This document shows positions 37,577 to 47,600 of a stretch of DNA of 64,000 nucleotides, piece after piece. The notes under the pieces were generated by a model. That model did no database searches. It was not told where the DNA came from and saw only the letters and a program-made list of their open reading frames with translations. The first letter of the stretch is position 1. Each line of letters starts with the position of its first letter. Source of the stretch: Chrysophaeum taylorii (lineage: Eukaryota > Sar > Pelagophyceae > Pelagomonadales > Pelagomonadaceae); assembly GCA_029834535.1 (NCBI GenBank), contig JAQMWT010000034.1:124001-188000 (forward strand), read 5' to 3'. The translations under genes were made by a program, and so were the position numbers.

Positions 37577-38482
37577 TTCAACCCTGCCCGAGAGGACGTC
37601 GCTCTTGTACTTTTGGCGGGAGGCCGTGTCGCGGAGCGTGAAAAATGCCTCGTTTATCTTGGCCATGACCTCGTTAGCGATGGAAACGGACATGCGGTTG
37701 GTGTGCTTATCGGGGTGGCACTTGCGAGCGAGAGCGCGATACTGCTGCTTGATTTCCGGCGTCGTCGCCGAGGGAGCGAGCTTGAGCGCGCGGTAATGGC
37801 GCGCGCGCACGAGGCGACTATCGTCGACCGTTTTTTTTTGGGGGGTGGTCCATTCGCGCTTTTGCTGCTCCTCATGGGGTGGCCGGCGGGCGTCCTGGTG
37901 ACTAAAGGGCCGGCGCCAGTCGGGTTTGGAATAGGCGCGCCGGTACTCGCGTTTCCGGCGCTCGGTCTCGCGCGCCCGTCGTTCCGCCTCTCGAGCGCGA
38001 CGCTCGGCTTCCTGACGGGCTCGCTCCTCGCGGCGCGCGCGATCGTATTGCTCTTCCTTGCGCGCGCGCTCGGCCTTCTCGCGCTCCAGCCACTCCGAGG
38101 CCGCCTTGCGCTCGGCCTTCTCCTCGCGCTCCGACCGCTCATTTTGACGAGCGCGCTCGGCCTTCTCCCGCTCCATCCGAAGGGCCCGAGCCGCCTCGCG
38201 CAGATGCTGTGCGCGCTTCGCCTCGCGGACGAGGGCCGCCTTGCGCTGTTCCTCGATTTCCGCCTCGGCCGCGTTCCGATCGGCCAGGGGCTTTCGCGCC
38301 GGGGGCGGGGGTTCCTCGTTCCCAACCACCTCTACCGAGGCCCGGCCCTGCACCGAGGCGATACCACCGTCGTCGCGCCGGATCCGCATCCATCCCCCCT
38401 TCAACACGTCCACGACGAGGCCCGAGGTCCCCGCGTGCTTTCCCTTGACCACGCGGACGCGCTCCCCGATGCGCACGCGCAT
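37574..38482 (-). CDS. KOW-motif and J-domain (DnaJ) protein
   Basis: 302 aa from the ATG at 38482. Residues 4-38 (RIGERVRVVKGKHAGTSGLVVDV) form a KOW/SH3-like motif found in ribosomal and transcription-elongation proteins, which binds RNA or protein. Residues 60-205 are a long charged helix of ERARxE repeats. Residues 229-290 are a J domain with the HPD triad at 256-258 (RKCHPDKH), the part that stimulates Hsp70 ATPase. The combination suggests a co-chaperone brought to a nucleic-acid or ribosomal complex; that is inference. An in-frame upstream ATG (38590) would add LLACLLTLETAV, but this runs through a GCAA microsatellite, so I reject it. Divergent from the F-box gene. Confidence 0.8.
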
Positions 38483-38700
38483 CGCCTGGAGCGTTGCACA
38501 CCCACTTCCAACCGCCGTCTCGAGGGTAAGCAAGCAAGCAAGCAAGCACGAGACTCTTATTATTTGTTTATTTATATTGACACCAACCAAAAAACCGGCT
38601 GTTCCTCCTTCCTCTCCGTTGAATTTTTAGTTGAACTTTATAGCGTAAACTGTACAGTATATTTTGGTGGCGCGCGCGACTCGAAAAACCGAGCGGCGGA

Positions 38701-39777
38701 ATGCTGCGCGGCGTCCTGGAGGTGGTCAAGGCGTGCGTGAGCCCGACGGCCCGCGAGGAGCCAAACAAGCGACGGCACTCGCCCGTCCTCGCGTGCTCCG
38801 ACGAGCTCGTGCTGCGCGTTCTCGAGTACGTGCCGACGGTGTGCCTGATCGACGTGGCGCTTGCTTGTCCCCACCTGTTTCGCGTCGTGGTCTCGGGCGA
38901 GGCCGACCTCGCGCTCTGGCGGCCGCGGTGCCGCGAGCGCCGCAGGCACGCGCAGGTTGCGCCGACCCTCGACGACGCGCCGCGGTGCTGGAGGTCGGCG
39001 TTTGGCAGCGATACGCGCGCGCTCCGACGGACCTCGCTCGAGGCCTCGGACGTCCTCGCGCTGCGGTGGCGCATGCGCTTCACCCAGAGCGCGGGCGGCG
39101 GTCCGCGCTCGCCCGCCCACGTTGTCCGCTTTTTCGAGTCCCACGTCAGCGTCGATGGATTTCCCCCGCTCCCGTGGGTCCTCGTCGACGCGGCCGCAGT
39201 CCGCATCTCGACCTTCCCCCCGCACATCGCGCACCGCCGCGCCGACGGCACGTGGGTGCTGCACAACCGCAACGTTTTCATATGGAGCTACGACGAGGTC
39301 GTTGCCGCCGCTAATCGACTCGCCGCCGAGCGACGCCGCGACGCCGGCGATCGCCTCGTCGGAAAGGGCGACGTTGCGGCCACGGCGAGTTACGTCCAGA
39401 TGCTCGCGCACCTGGGCGGCCTCGATGATGACGAGCTCGACCTCGTCATGACCATGGCCCCTCCGGACCGCTGCCTCCGCGCCGCGGGCCTTTCCAGGCT
39501 CGCCAACCTCGCCGCCGACCGTGGTCTCCACGCCTCAAAGGACCGCCGCCAGGCATATGCCCTCGCGCGCGACGCCGCGTCAAGGGCCCTCGCCTGCCAC
39601 GCCGACCTCCTCTCCCCCAGCCTCAAGAGCAATCTCTCCGACCTCCTCAAGGCCGTGGAGGGCGCCCTCCTCGCCATCGACACAACCAAACACCTCCACC
39701 TCGAGTTCTTCTCCCTTCCGCCGCCGGGCCCGGGGGGGGTCTTCACCCACCCCATCGCCGCCCCAACCCCTGTCTAA
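38701..39777 (+). CDS. F-box protein with C-terminal helical repeats
   Basis: 358 aa. Residues about 32-64 (CSDELVLRVLEYVPTVCLIDVALACPHLFRVV) fit the F-box (LPxELLLxIFxyL...L...VCRxW), so the protein probably links a substrate to an SCF ubiquitin ligase through Skp1. Residues 100-190 are strand-rich with WVLVDAAAVRISTF and WVLHNRNVFIWSYDE. Residues 225-345 look helical, perhaps TPR-like (ASYVQMLAHLGGLDDDELDLV, YALARDAASRALACHADLL). The stop codon lies inside a CAAA microsatellite. The target is unknown. Confidence 0.7.
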   Translation: MLRGVLEVVKACVSPTAREEPNKRRHSPVLACSDELVLRVLEYVPTVCLIDVALACPHLFRVVVSGEADLALWRPRCRERRRHAQVAPTLDDAPRCWRSAFGSDTRALRRTSLEASDVLALRWRMRFTQSAGGGPRSPAHVVRFFESHVSVDGFPPLPWVLVDAAAVRISTFPPHIAHRRADGTWVLHNRNVFIWSYDEVVAAANRLAAERRRDAGDRLVGKGDVAATASYVQMLAHLGGLDDDELDLVMTMAPPDRCLRAAGLSRLANLAADRGLHASKDRRQAYALARDAASRALACHADLLSPSLKSNLSDLLKAVEGALLAIDTTKHLHLEFFSLPPPGPGGVFTHPIAAPTPV

Positions 39778-39800
39778 ACAAACAAACAAACAAACAAACC
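39778..39800. repeat. (CAAA)n microsatellite at gene end
   Basis: Six CAAA units starting at the F-box gene's TAA stop; complement of the TTTG tracts seen elsewhere. Confidence 0.9.
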
Positions 39801-39936
39801 CCGCCGCCGCCGCACACTACATACATGCGTTGTACATCATTTTGGATTTTGAGACACCACAAACCACAAAAGTGGTCGTGTTCTGTAAAAAAGCAGTGTA
39901 TTATTAATTTCGCGACGTTGGTGTCGTCGTGGTGTG

Positions 39937-40512
39937 ATGTTATGCGTGCAGAAGACGGCCAAGTTCAGCGTGTTGAGCTGCGGTCAGGCGACTCGGGCGA
40001 CTCAGGCGAGCGGGGACGCCGACGACACGTTGTTTCGTAAACTCATAGCGTTGTTCGAGGCACGCGGCGTCGCGCACGCGCGGCTTTTGCACGCGCCGAC
40101 GTTGACGTCGGAGGCATCGGTCGTGGAGCGGCGCAAGGGAGGATGGACCGACACGACCCTGGGGTCCGGGGCAAAGGCGATGCTGATGAGGCGGAGCAAG
40201 GGCGGCTTCGCGCTCTGCGTGCTCGCTGCGGACCGCAAGCTCGACTGGAAGAAGCTCAAAAAGGCCGTCGCCAAGGACCTCAGGCTCGCGACCACCGAGG
40301 AGGTGTTCGAAGCTTCCCGGTGCGTCCCCGGCGCCGTCCCACCCTTTGGGTCCCAGTTCTTCGCCGAGACCAGGACCTTCGTCGACCACTCCCTCGGCCA
40401 AAACGAGAGAATCAACTTCAATTGCGGCCTCCGCACCCAGAGCGTCCGCCTCGACTTTGATTCGTACCTCGCGCTCGAGCAGCCCACTTTGGTCGATATT
40501 GTCGCGTCGTAG
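39937..40512 (+). CDS. YbaK/ProX-type aminoacyl-tRNA deacylase domain protein
   Basis: 191 aa, essentially one YbaK/PrdX domain. Key features are K80 in LGSGAKAMLMR, the lysine conserved in editing domains that hydrolyse mischarged Cys-, Ala- or Pro-tRNA; DLRLATTEEVFEA (about 115-128); the GAVPPFGSQF loop (about 136-145), the family's G.vpPfG; and INFNCGLRTQSVRLDFDSYL near the end. Related proteins act in cytosol and organelles as trans-editing factors. The ATG at 39937 is used; the codon before it is GTG. It follows the F-box gene on the same strand, 159 bp apart. Confidence 0.8.
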   Translation: MLCVQKTAKFSVLSCGQATRATQASGDADDTLFRKLIALFEARGVAHARLLHAPTLTSEASVVERRKGGWTDTTLGSGAKAMLMRRSKGGFALCVLAADRKLDWKKLKKAVAKDLRLATTEEVFEASRCVPGAVPPFGSQFFAETRTFVDHSLGQNERINFNCGLRTQSVRLDFDSYLALEQPTLVDIVAS

Positions 40513-40572
40513 AAGGAGAGAGGAAAAGGCGCGCGCGACGGGCGACAGGCGCCACCTTATTGCATACTACTA

Positions 40573-40605
40573 TAAAACGACGACGACGACGACGACGACG
40601 TCGAC
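40573..40605. repeat. (GAC)n microsatellite in convergent spacer
   Basis: About nine GAC units between the stop codons of the YbaK-type and OmpA-like genes (120 bp apart). Confidence 0.9.
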
Positions 40606-40632
40606 GAAAACGTTCCGTTCCTTCTTACTTCT

Positions 40633-42300
40633 TCAAATGAAGTCGACGATGTGGGCCTCGACGCGGCGGTTGAGATGATTTTCGGGACCCTCGGTGTCGT
40701 CGACGAGGCGGCGGGAGCCCCCCAAACCGACGGCGATGATGCGGTCCCTCGCCTCGTAAGAGTCGAGGCCGCCGTCGGTGAGGAGCCAGTTGCGGACGGC
40801 GGTGGCGCGGTCTCGGCTAAAGCCGACGGCACCGCCGCGGTCGCCCCCAAAATTGCCGCGGCAGGTGTTATTGCTGCACGGGGTCGTGCCGTCGCACTCG
40901 AGGCCGCACTGGCTGTTGACGTGGCCCTCGAGGCGTACGCAGAGACCCGGGTTTCGCTTGATAGTGCCGGCGAGGACGGCGAGCATCGGGTAGGAGAAGG
41001 GCTTGATGACCGGAAGGTTTCCCTCGAACTCGATCGGCTCGGAGAGCCAGAGGCGGCGCGCGCCGGCGTCGACCGCGACGTGCAGAGAGCGCTCCTCGGC
41101 GAGGGCGCACTTAACGCAGAGCGCAAAGGTCTGTGGCGCCGCGTCGCGGCCTCTCGCCCTGGCCGCGGCCGCGCCGCCCTCGAGGGAACGGTTGGTGGCC
41201 CGCGCGAGCGGCGCGCCGCAGGCCGCGCAGATGGCGTCGAGCCGCGCGCCCGGCGCGACGGCGTCCTCGCAGCGAACCCACGAGCCGGCAGGCCCGGCGA
41301 GCTCCTCCGGCGGATCGAGCCAGAAAACGGCCGAGGCGACGTCCGAAGTCTCCTCGGCGGCGACCGCCTTGGCGAGCAGCACGTACCGGCCCGGCCCGAG
41401 CCGGACGCGCGCGGGCGCCGACGCCTCGCGCCACTTCTTCTCGCCGACGCAGTACGCGACCGTCGGCGTCGCCGCCGAGATCTCGATGACGAGCTCCGAT
41501 GCGTCTCTGGCGACGTTCGCAAACTCCGGAGGCGCCACTCGCGCGCGCAGCGTCGCCTCCCGGCGCGCCTCTCGCCGGGCGTCGAAGTACGCGCGCGCCT
41601 TGCGCGAATCCTTCTCGCGGAGCGCGGCGATCGACCGTGCCGACTCGGCCTCGGCGCGCGCCCACATTTGCTCCCACGTCTCCACGAGCGCCGCGACGCG
41701 TGCCCCCGACGGCCGCCGCGCCCTCCACACCTTTGGCTGCGCTGCTGCTGCTGATTTTTCTTCGTATTCTTCTTCTTCTTCTTCTTCGACGCCGCGGCCA
41801 CCGGGCGGCGGCGGCGGCGGCGGCGGTTTGGGCCGCGCCGGCGGTGGCGGCTTGGTGCGTGCTGGAGAAGGCGGTGGTGGCGGCTTGGGCCGCGCCAGCG
41901 GCGGCGGAGGCTTGGCACGCGCCTCTGGGTCGAGAGAAGGCACCGGATCTTCTTCTTCTTCTTCTTCTTCTTCTTCTTCTTCTTCTTCTTCAAAAACGAC
42001 AGCAGCAGCAGCAGCAGCAGCAGAACCGGGGTCTTTTTCTTCTTCTTCGTCGGCAAAGCGGGGGGGCGGGGGCCGGCGCTTGCCCTGGGCCGGCGGCGGC
42101 GACGGCGACGGCGGCGGCGGCGCGGTCGCAAAACCATCCACTTCCGAAAAGGCGCGCGCGGGCTTGCCCGCGTCTCCCAGATCTGAGAAGGCGCGGTTAT
42201 TGATGGGCGGGTTCCAGGTGATCTTGTCCTTCTCGGCCTGCGCCCTCCACTCGGCCTCGGCCTTGTCCACGCTCATCCTCCGGAAGGCGGCACGGAACAT
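40633..42300 (-). CDS. Protein with C-terminal OmpA/MotB-like domain and Pro/Glu-rich linker
   Basis: 555 aa. Residues 20-50 hold an acidic/Trp segment (KITWNPPINNRAFSDLGD). Residues 60-185 are low-complexity: Pro-rich blocks alternating with Glu runs (one of 15 Glu) and an Ala run. Residues 190-290 are coiled (ALREKDSRKARAYFDARREA). A domain at about 285-440 contains CAACGAPL and CVKCA, possibly binding zinc. Residues about 440-555 match the OmpA C-terminal fold: EFEGNLPVIKPFSYPMLAVL, RLEGHVNS, SRDRATAVRNWLLTDGGLD, RIIAVGLGGSRR and the signature ending NRRVEAHIVDF. In bacteria this fold binds peptidoglycan. Here it lacks a signal peptide and carries an extra Cys-rich loop (CGLECDGTTPCSNNTC). 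Head-to-head with the LRRC56 homologue, 100 bp apart. Confidence 0.7.
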   Translation of the reverse strand: MFRAAFRRMSVDKAEAEWRAQAEKDKITWNPPINNRAFSDLGDAGKPARAFSEVDGFATAPPPPSPSPPPAQGKRRPPPPRFADEEEEKDPGSAAAAAAAVVFEEEEEEEEEEEEEEDPVPSLDPEARAKPPPPLARPKPPPPPSPARTKPPPPARPKPPPPPPPPGGRGVEEEEEEEYEEKSAAAAQPKVWRARRPSGARVAALVETWEQMWARAEAESARSIAALREKDSRKARAYFDARREARREATLRARVAPPEFANVARDASELVIEISAATPTVAYCVGEKKWREASAPARVRLGPGRYVLLAKAVAAEETSDVASAVFWLDPPEELAGPAGSWVRCEDAVAPGARLDAICAACGAPLARATNRSLEGGAAAARARGRDAAPQTFALCVKCALAEERSLHVAVDAGARRLWLSEPIEFEGNLPVIKPFSYPMLAVLAGTIKRNPGLCVRLEGHVNSQCGLECDGTTPCSNNTCRGNFGGDRGGAVGFSRDRATAVRNWLLTDGGLDSYEARDRIIAVGLGGSRRLVDDTEGPENHLNRRVEAHIVDFI

Positions 42301-42400
42301 TGCGAAGGAGGGAATTTTTTTTTCTGTCGAGGTCCGTTGGAGTGCTTTAGAACGGATCGTCGGATACAGTTAGCGCCGCCGGCGCCGCCTTTTCTTTTTG

Positions 42401-42513
42401 ATGCCCGCGGAGGACGTGGCCGTCGTCGAGACGCCGGCGTTGACGACGACGGCGAAAAAGAAGGGGCCGAAGCGGAAAGTGCGGAAGGGGGGGAACAACC
42501 TGATCGTGCCCCC

Positions 42514-42558
<45 letters not shown>

Positions 42559-43784
42559 GACCTGGTGCGAGGAGGCGTCGAAGAAGGGCGATGATGATGC
42601 CGCCGGCGGGTTTTACGAGGAGATATCTCGGGTCGCGGCCCAGAACTTGAGCGCCGAGAAACTGTGGCGGATCGCGGGGACCCGCGACCTCGCGAACGTC
42701 CGCGAGATCACGCTGAAGGTGAAGTCGTGCGAGTTCTTCGCGACGCTCGGCGAGTTGTTGCCGCGTTTGGCGTCGCTGACGCTGGACGACTCCGAGCTGC
42801 GGTCGGTGCGAGAGCTCGGGACATCCCTGAAAAATCTCAGGAGTTTGTCGCTGGTTAAGTGTGGGCTCAACGACCTCGACGGCCTCGCGGCGTTTCCCGC
42901 GCTCCGCGAACTCCGGATCGGCGAGAATAAAATCGCCGACGTAGATCCGTTGTTCCATCACGAAGCGCTCCAAGCGTTCGAGGCCCCGAACAACAAGATC
43001 GGAACCCTGATGGCCCTCGAAGTTTTGGGGACCTGCCCTCTCTTGTACCGGCTCGACCTCCGGGGCAACCCGCTGGTCGACCTCGACGCGTACGCGCGCG
43101 TCGTCTGCCACTACGCTCGAGGCTTGCGGGTCCTGGATGGCCGCCACATCTCGCGCCGCGTCCCGCCCCTCGAAGACGCCGACCTCGCGGCGGCCGCCGA
43201 GGCCCTCGAAAAGCTGCAATCGCCGAAAAAACAGACTATCGAGCACCAGCCGCCGCCGTGGCGAGAGGTTTTGGGCTCGAGGCGGTCGCGACGCCACCAA
43301 AAGGCGCTCCTGGACCTCGACCCCTCGGCCTCGGCGCTCACTTTGGACAACCGCGAACCGCTCAGCGGCTCGGCTCTCGCGATCGTGCGCCGCCGCGCGA
43401 TTGCGACCAACAAGGCCTCGGTCCTCGAGACGCTCGACGCGGCCAGAGATATCGACGACCGGAGAAAGGACGACCCCAGACTCTCCGAGTGGCGCCGGGA
43501 GACCGTTTTCTTCTGCGCGGAAGAAGAAGAAAAGTCCTCGTCGCCCCTCCCGGACGCGCGCCCGCGCACCGCCCCGAACTCTTCGATATCAGAAGAAAAA
43601 AAGCCGACAGACGATGTCGTCGTCCAAAGGCCGCGGACGTCGGCGGCGCGCGTCGCGGCGAAAAAACAGCCACCACCGATCCCGCTGCCCGAGCCCCTCA
43701 TGCGCCGCGGCGCTCGATTCGTCGATGTCGATGCCGCGGGGAGCCAGAACCGGAAGCCCCCCACTTTCGGACTACTCCTCGAAA

Positions 43785-43825
<41 letters not shown>

Positions 43826-44344
43826 ACAGACGACGACGACGAAGAAACAGCGCGACGCACGCGCGCGGCGATCAAGGCGCGAGCCGCCGCGAGCGTCCCG
43901 ACGACCAATAATAATACCCTCAACGACGACAACAACAACCCTCGGGACCACTCGCCCCCCTCGAGACCCCCCCCCACAGTCCCAGTCGGCTTCGACCTCC
44001 GGGGCTCGCTCGCGGCCCTCTCGCAGTGGAGTGATGCGGCCGCCGACGAGGACGACGGCGCCGTCCGCTTCGACCCGAGCGCGGCGCGCAAACCAACCCT
44101 CGGCGACACCGTTGGGGCCGCGCTAGCGCTCGACGACCACACCCTCGTTAACATGCTCCGCCAGCCACCAAAGGCCGTCCGCCACCTCCGCACCCGCGAG
44201 GGCTTCAGGAGATTCTTCACCGGTATCTCCCGAGCCCGCATGTCCGCGCTCCTCGAGGCCGCCTTTCTGGACGCGGACCAAAACGTTGATTCCAAGCGCC
44301 GCCTAGAGAAGCGCATGGAGCTCCTCGGCGACGTTATGCTCTAG
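42401..44344 (+). CDS. LRRC56: LRRC56/ODA8-like leucine-rich-repeat protein (flagellar dynein assembly)
   Basis: 647 aa from the ATG at 42401. Residues about 39-53 are a Gln run from CAA repeats. Residues about 95-245 carry SDS22-type leucine-rich repeats in the order typical of LRRC56: LPRLASLTLDDSELRSVREL, GTSLKNLRSLSLVKCGLNDL, DGLAAFPALRELRIGENKI, LDLRGNPLVDLDAY. The GTSL and KCGL...DG boxes are characteristic. LRRC56 (Chlamydomonas ODA8) helps mature or transport outer dynein arms before they enter the flagellum. The C-terminal half is disordered with Asp (about 463-480) and Asn runs, then a conserved-looking terminal helix block (LRTREGFRRFFTGISRARM). Stops lie 24 bp from the HhH gene. 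Confidence 0.78.
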
Positions 44345-44368
44345 ATTTAGTTATAACACTCCCTTTCT

Positions 44369-44671
44369 TTATCCAAAGGTCGCCCCGAGAAACGAGAGGA
44401 TCTCGTCGTTGACGTTGTCGTCGTCGTCGTCGTCCCAAAGCAACCGCGCACGCGCCGCGTCCTGCCACCGCAAGAATGTTTTCGTAGCATCGCGCTTGCG
44501 CGAGTTTCCCGTACACGCGCACGCGAGTCTGAGGTCGGCCGCCGCGAGCTCCCTAATGTTGCGAATTCCCTGCTCCCGGATCCTTGCGGCCTTCTTTTCG
44601 CCGATCCCGGGCAGACTTGTTAGCTCCATCCACGGCATCTCTTCTTCGGAGGCATCATCACCTCGTCCCAT
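44369..44671 (-). CDS. Small helix-hairpin-helix protein
   Basis: 100 aa. SLPGIGEKKAARI (19-31) is a classic helix-hairpin-helix that contacts the DNA backbone non-specifically, as in repair and recombination proteins and in ComEA. An Asp run (79-84) comes from a GTC repeat. Nothing else is recognisable, and the protein could be the C-terminal stub of a longer repair factor. Codon use and its tight tail-to-tail position (24 bp from LRRC56) argue that it is a real gene. Confidence 0.5.
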   Translation of the reverse strand: MGRGDDASEEEMPWMELTSLPGIGEKKAARIREQGIRNIRELAAADLRLACACTGNSRKRDATKTFLRWQDAARARLLWDDDDDDNVNDEILSFLGATFG

Positions 44672-47600
44672 AATTCGTACCGTTCAGCACAAAAGTCTTG
44701 CCGACAAGGATGTATGTAACGGATCCCGAAAAATAAAAACCGTCCTTGCGGCAAAAAATCCACATGGAAGATTTTTTGACAAGCTCCCGGCGTCAGTTAC
44801 GGTTGGCTAAACACGTGCGCAAACAGAACCGAACAATATTCTGCGTTGGCGGTGCCTCGCAAAGCCTCTTAGGACGCCCGTGGGGCGAGCCAACAGAGTG
44901 GTGGATGCGTCCCAGGAAGCGCTCAATCTGCTCTTCGCGGGCGAGGTTGTCGGCCTCGATGTCGGTCAACGGGACGACAACAACGACTGCGGCGCGGGGA
45001 GCCCGCGACGAAGGGCCCGAAGGAGGGCAAAGACTTGTGGAGTAAAGTTTGTTCTACTCGGGCTGAGGCTTGAACAGCGCGGGGACGTTCGCGACCGACC
45101 GCTTTTTTTTGAGGGACGCGGTCTTATCGCACGACGCGTTAAGGACGTTGAGCTCGGCCCGGACTTAGGCGGTGTTGTTGAACAAGGTTAAAGCGTTTGT
45201 GATGTTATGCAAGACGACGGGCTCATCGGTCGGCACTGAGAGATTCTCGAGCCTTTCACGGCGGCGACCGCTCGGACCAAGCTTTTCGGAAGGAACTCGG
45301 CGGCAACTCTTTCTGTTCGGCGCTTCCGGTTCGCCGTCGGCCCGGTTGTGGTGTCCGCACTCGACGGCTCGGGTAGTGACTCGACCGACGCGGTGGCATC
45401 GGCAGCGCGGCGATGCGCCGAGATACTGGTTTGAAGCCCGTATGTGGGAATATCGGAAGCGGTGGTTGTACGACGGTCACTGGTGGTGGTGCTGTGAGGT
45501 CAACAGCATCGTCGTCCCGCCGCAGCCGTTCGCCAACGTCGCCCCGTATGCGCGTCCGCATTTCCGGCTCGAGCAACCACTCGTCGTAGGATGACGCTGC
45601 CAGACTGAGTACAATATTCTCTTCACTTCTTTCTCCTGGGTCTTCTCGAGTTGCGCCCAACAAGGTGACGACCAGGCCCTCTCGGCGCGCCGGCGTCGAC
45701 ACTCACATCAAATTGTATAAACTCAACTATCGCCTGCGGTGGAGCCGGGCGTCGATGCTGGTGCCGGCGATGATGCCTTGCGGGGGGATGATGCATCGGA
45801 GATCGGGGTGTTGGTGTCGGATATAGTCGGCGACTTTGGGATCCATGATGGCAGCGTCGGTGACGCGCACGGACTACGTCGCGGTGGAAGAACCATTAGG
45901 CTGCCTCGAGCTCTGTGGGGCCGACTTGGAAAGGCCGCATCCATGTGCCGCGCTCGAGCCATTTCCTAACGGCTCGGCGGCTGTCTCGCTGCCTTGACGG
46001 GACGAGAGGTGGTGGTACGGACGCTTCCGGCCGAAGGCCTCGAGAGCGTCGAGCTCGACCCGACACAGCTCATCGGTCGCTCTGCCCCATAGTAAGACGC
46101 CCACCAGATCACCTGATTGGTCCTGGAGCTCCAAAGGGAACAATTCGTCGGTGACGGCATCGACGACGTGCTTCTCCAGCTCCAGGAAGAAGAAGAAGAA
46201 GAACTTGTGGATGTCCTCAATCTTGACTTTCCTCCCGTTGACCATATGATTGGAACGCGCCGGCATCGTCGGCATCTTTGAACAGTGAGGCGACCTTGGA
46301 AACAGGGCCGCTTGGAGCGAGAGGTGTCGCGGCTCACCCCACAGCAATATGACTGAAAATACCTCGATGCGCACTGCTTGCCGGCGCAAATCTTCGGGTA
46401 AATCGGCGGCAAACTCGAACAGCGAAGTGTCCGTCTTCCTCCGTTTCAACAAAAGCTGTCGTTGCAGGGGAAACCAGAACCTATCCGCTACATGTTAAGG
46501 TATCTACGGCCGCAGAGGTGATAATGATGGGGACGTCATCGGGCTGCATGCAGAGCTCGGCCACTCTGCGCGACGCACTGCGGCCTCAAAGCCGGGCTCT
46601 GCTCCGACGCGAAATTTGTGTCGGAAAGAATTTGACGTGCAGAGTTTCAGGATTGCTGTGACGGCTACGTGGTTTCGGGCGTAATAAGTTCAAAGCTTAA
46701 GGGCAGGGCGTCCGCGGAAGGAGGCTTATGCGAGTGGCAGGTCAGATGGCGTTGAGCAAGGCGAGAGCAGAGCGGGGTGAGGGAGGAAGGGACGAACGGC
46801 TAACGCTGTCCGCGGCTCATCAGCACCGGCGAGCTGGTACAGGCACCGCGCGCGCACCGCCGGGGGAGGTGGGAAAGTGAGGAGGACGACGGGAGAAGAG
46901 GAAGGAGGCGTGCGGGCCACGGGGAGATCTTGGACTCGAGCACCAAGCCGAGCGACCCGAGAAGAGTTGTCTCTTCTGGCAAAGGATTAGGGTTCAAGTT
47001 AGTGCGGCCCAAATCAGTACTTGCTGCACGGTGCAGTAGTAGGCCTGTGGGTGAGACTCTCTCTCCATGTCGGTCGTTTCATGTCTGAGCCCAACTTCGA
47101 GATGTGGGCCCTTCGCCCGAGATTACGCGGCCCGTGTGCCGCGCGTAGTAGGGATACGGGTGTCGGAATTTTTTTCGCCGACGCAAACCGAAGCATGTTG
47201 GCCGGCCATCGCAGTGGCCATGCATGGACTTCGAGTCGGGCAACGCGACCGCCCCGCACGCGCCTCCAGCGAAGCAGTCGAAACGGAGGATTACAAAGGA
47301 CGCAGTTGCGTGGGTACTTCGAATCCCGTCGTAGGGGAACCCTACCCCTTGGGGCGCAGGTGTCGACGCTCCATTTCAGCACCGAGTTCTCTGTGCGAAG
47401 CTGCATCGCGCCCGTCGGACGCAGCTCGGCGAGCTCTGACTCCTCCGGCTTTGTCGACTCCTCCTCCTCCTTTGTCGACTCCTAATCTTCCTCTTCGACA
47501 TCCTCCAGCACATCGCCGACATCCCTCGCCGCTTCCCCGAGAAGCGTCATCTTGGGCGTTGTTGTTGTTGTTAATGACGAGGATTATTGTCAGCACGGGG

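Noticed and set aside
38483-38590. N-terminal extension of the KOW/J-domain protein
   Set aside because: It is read through a GCAA microsatellite; the KOW motif begins at the ATG at 38482.
40557-42137. 526-residue Arg-rich minus-strand ORF overlapping the OmpA-like gene
   Set aside because: Composition is that of an alternative frame of GC-rich repeats; the 555-aa frame contains a real domain.
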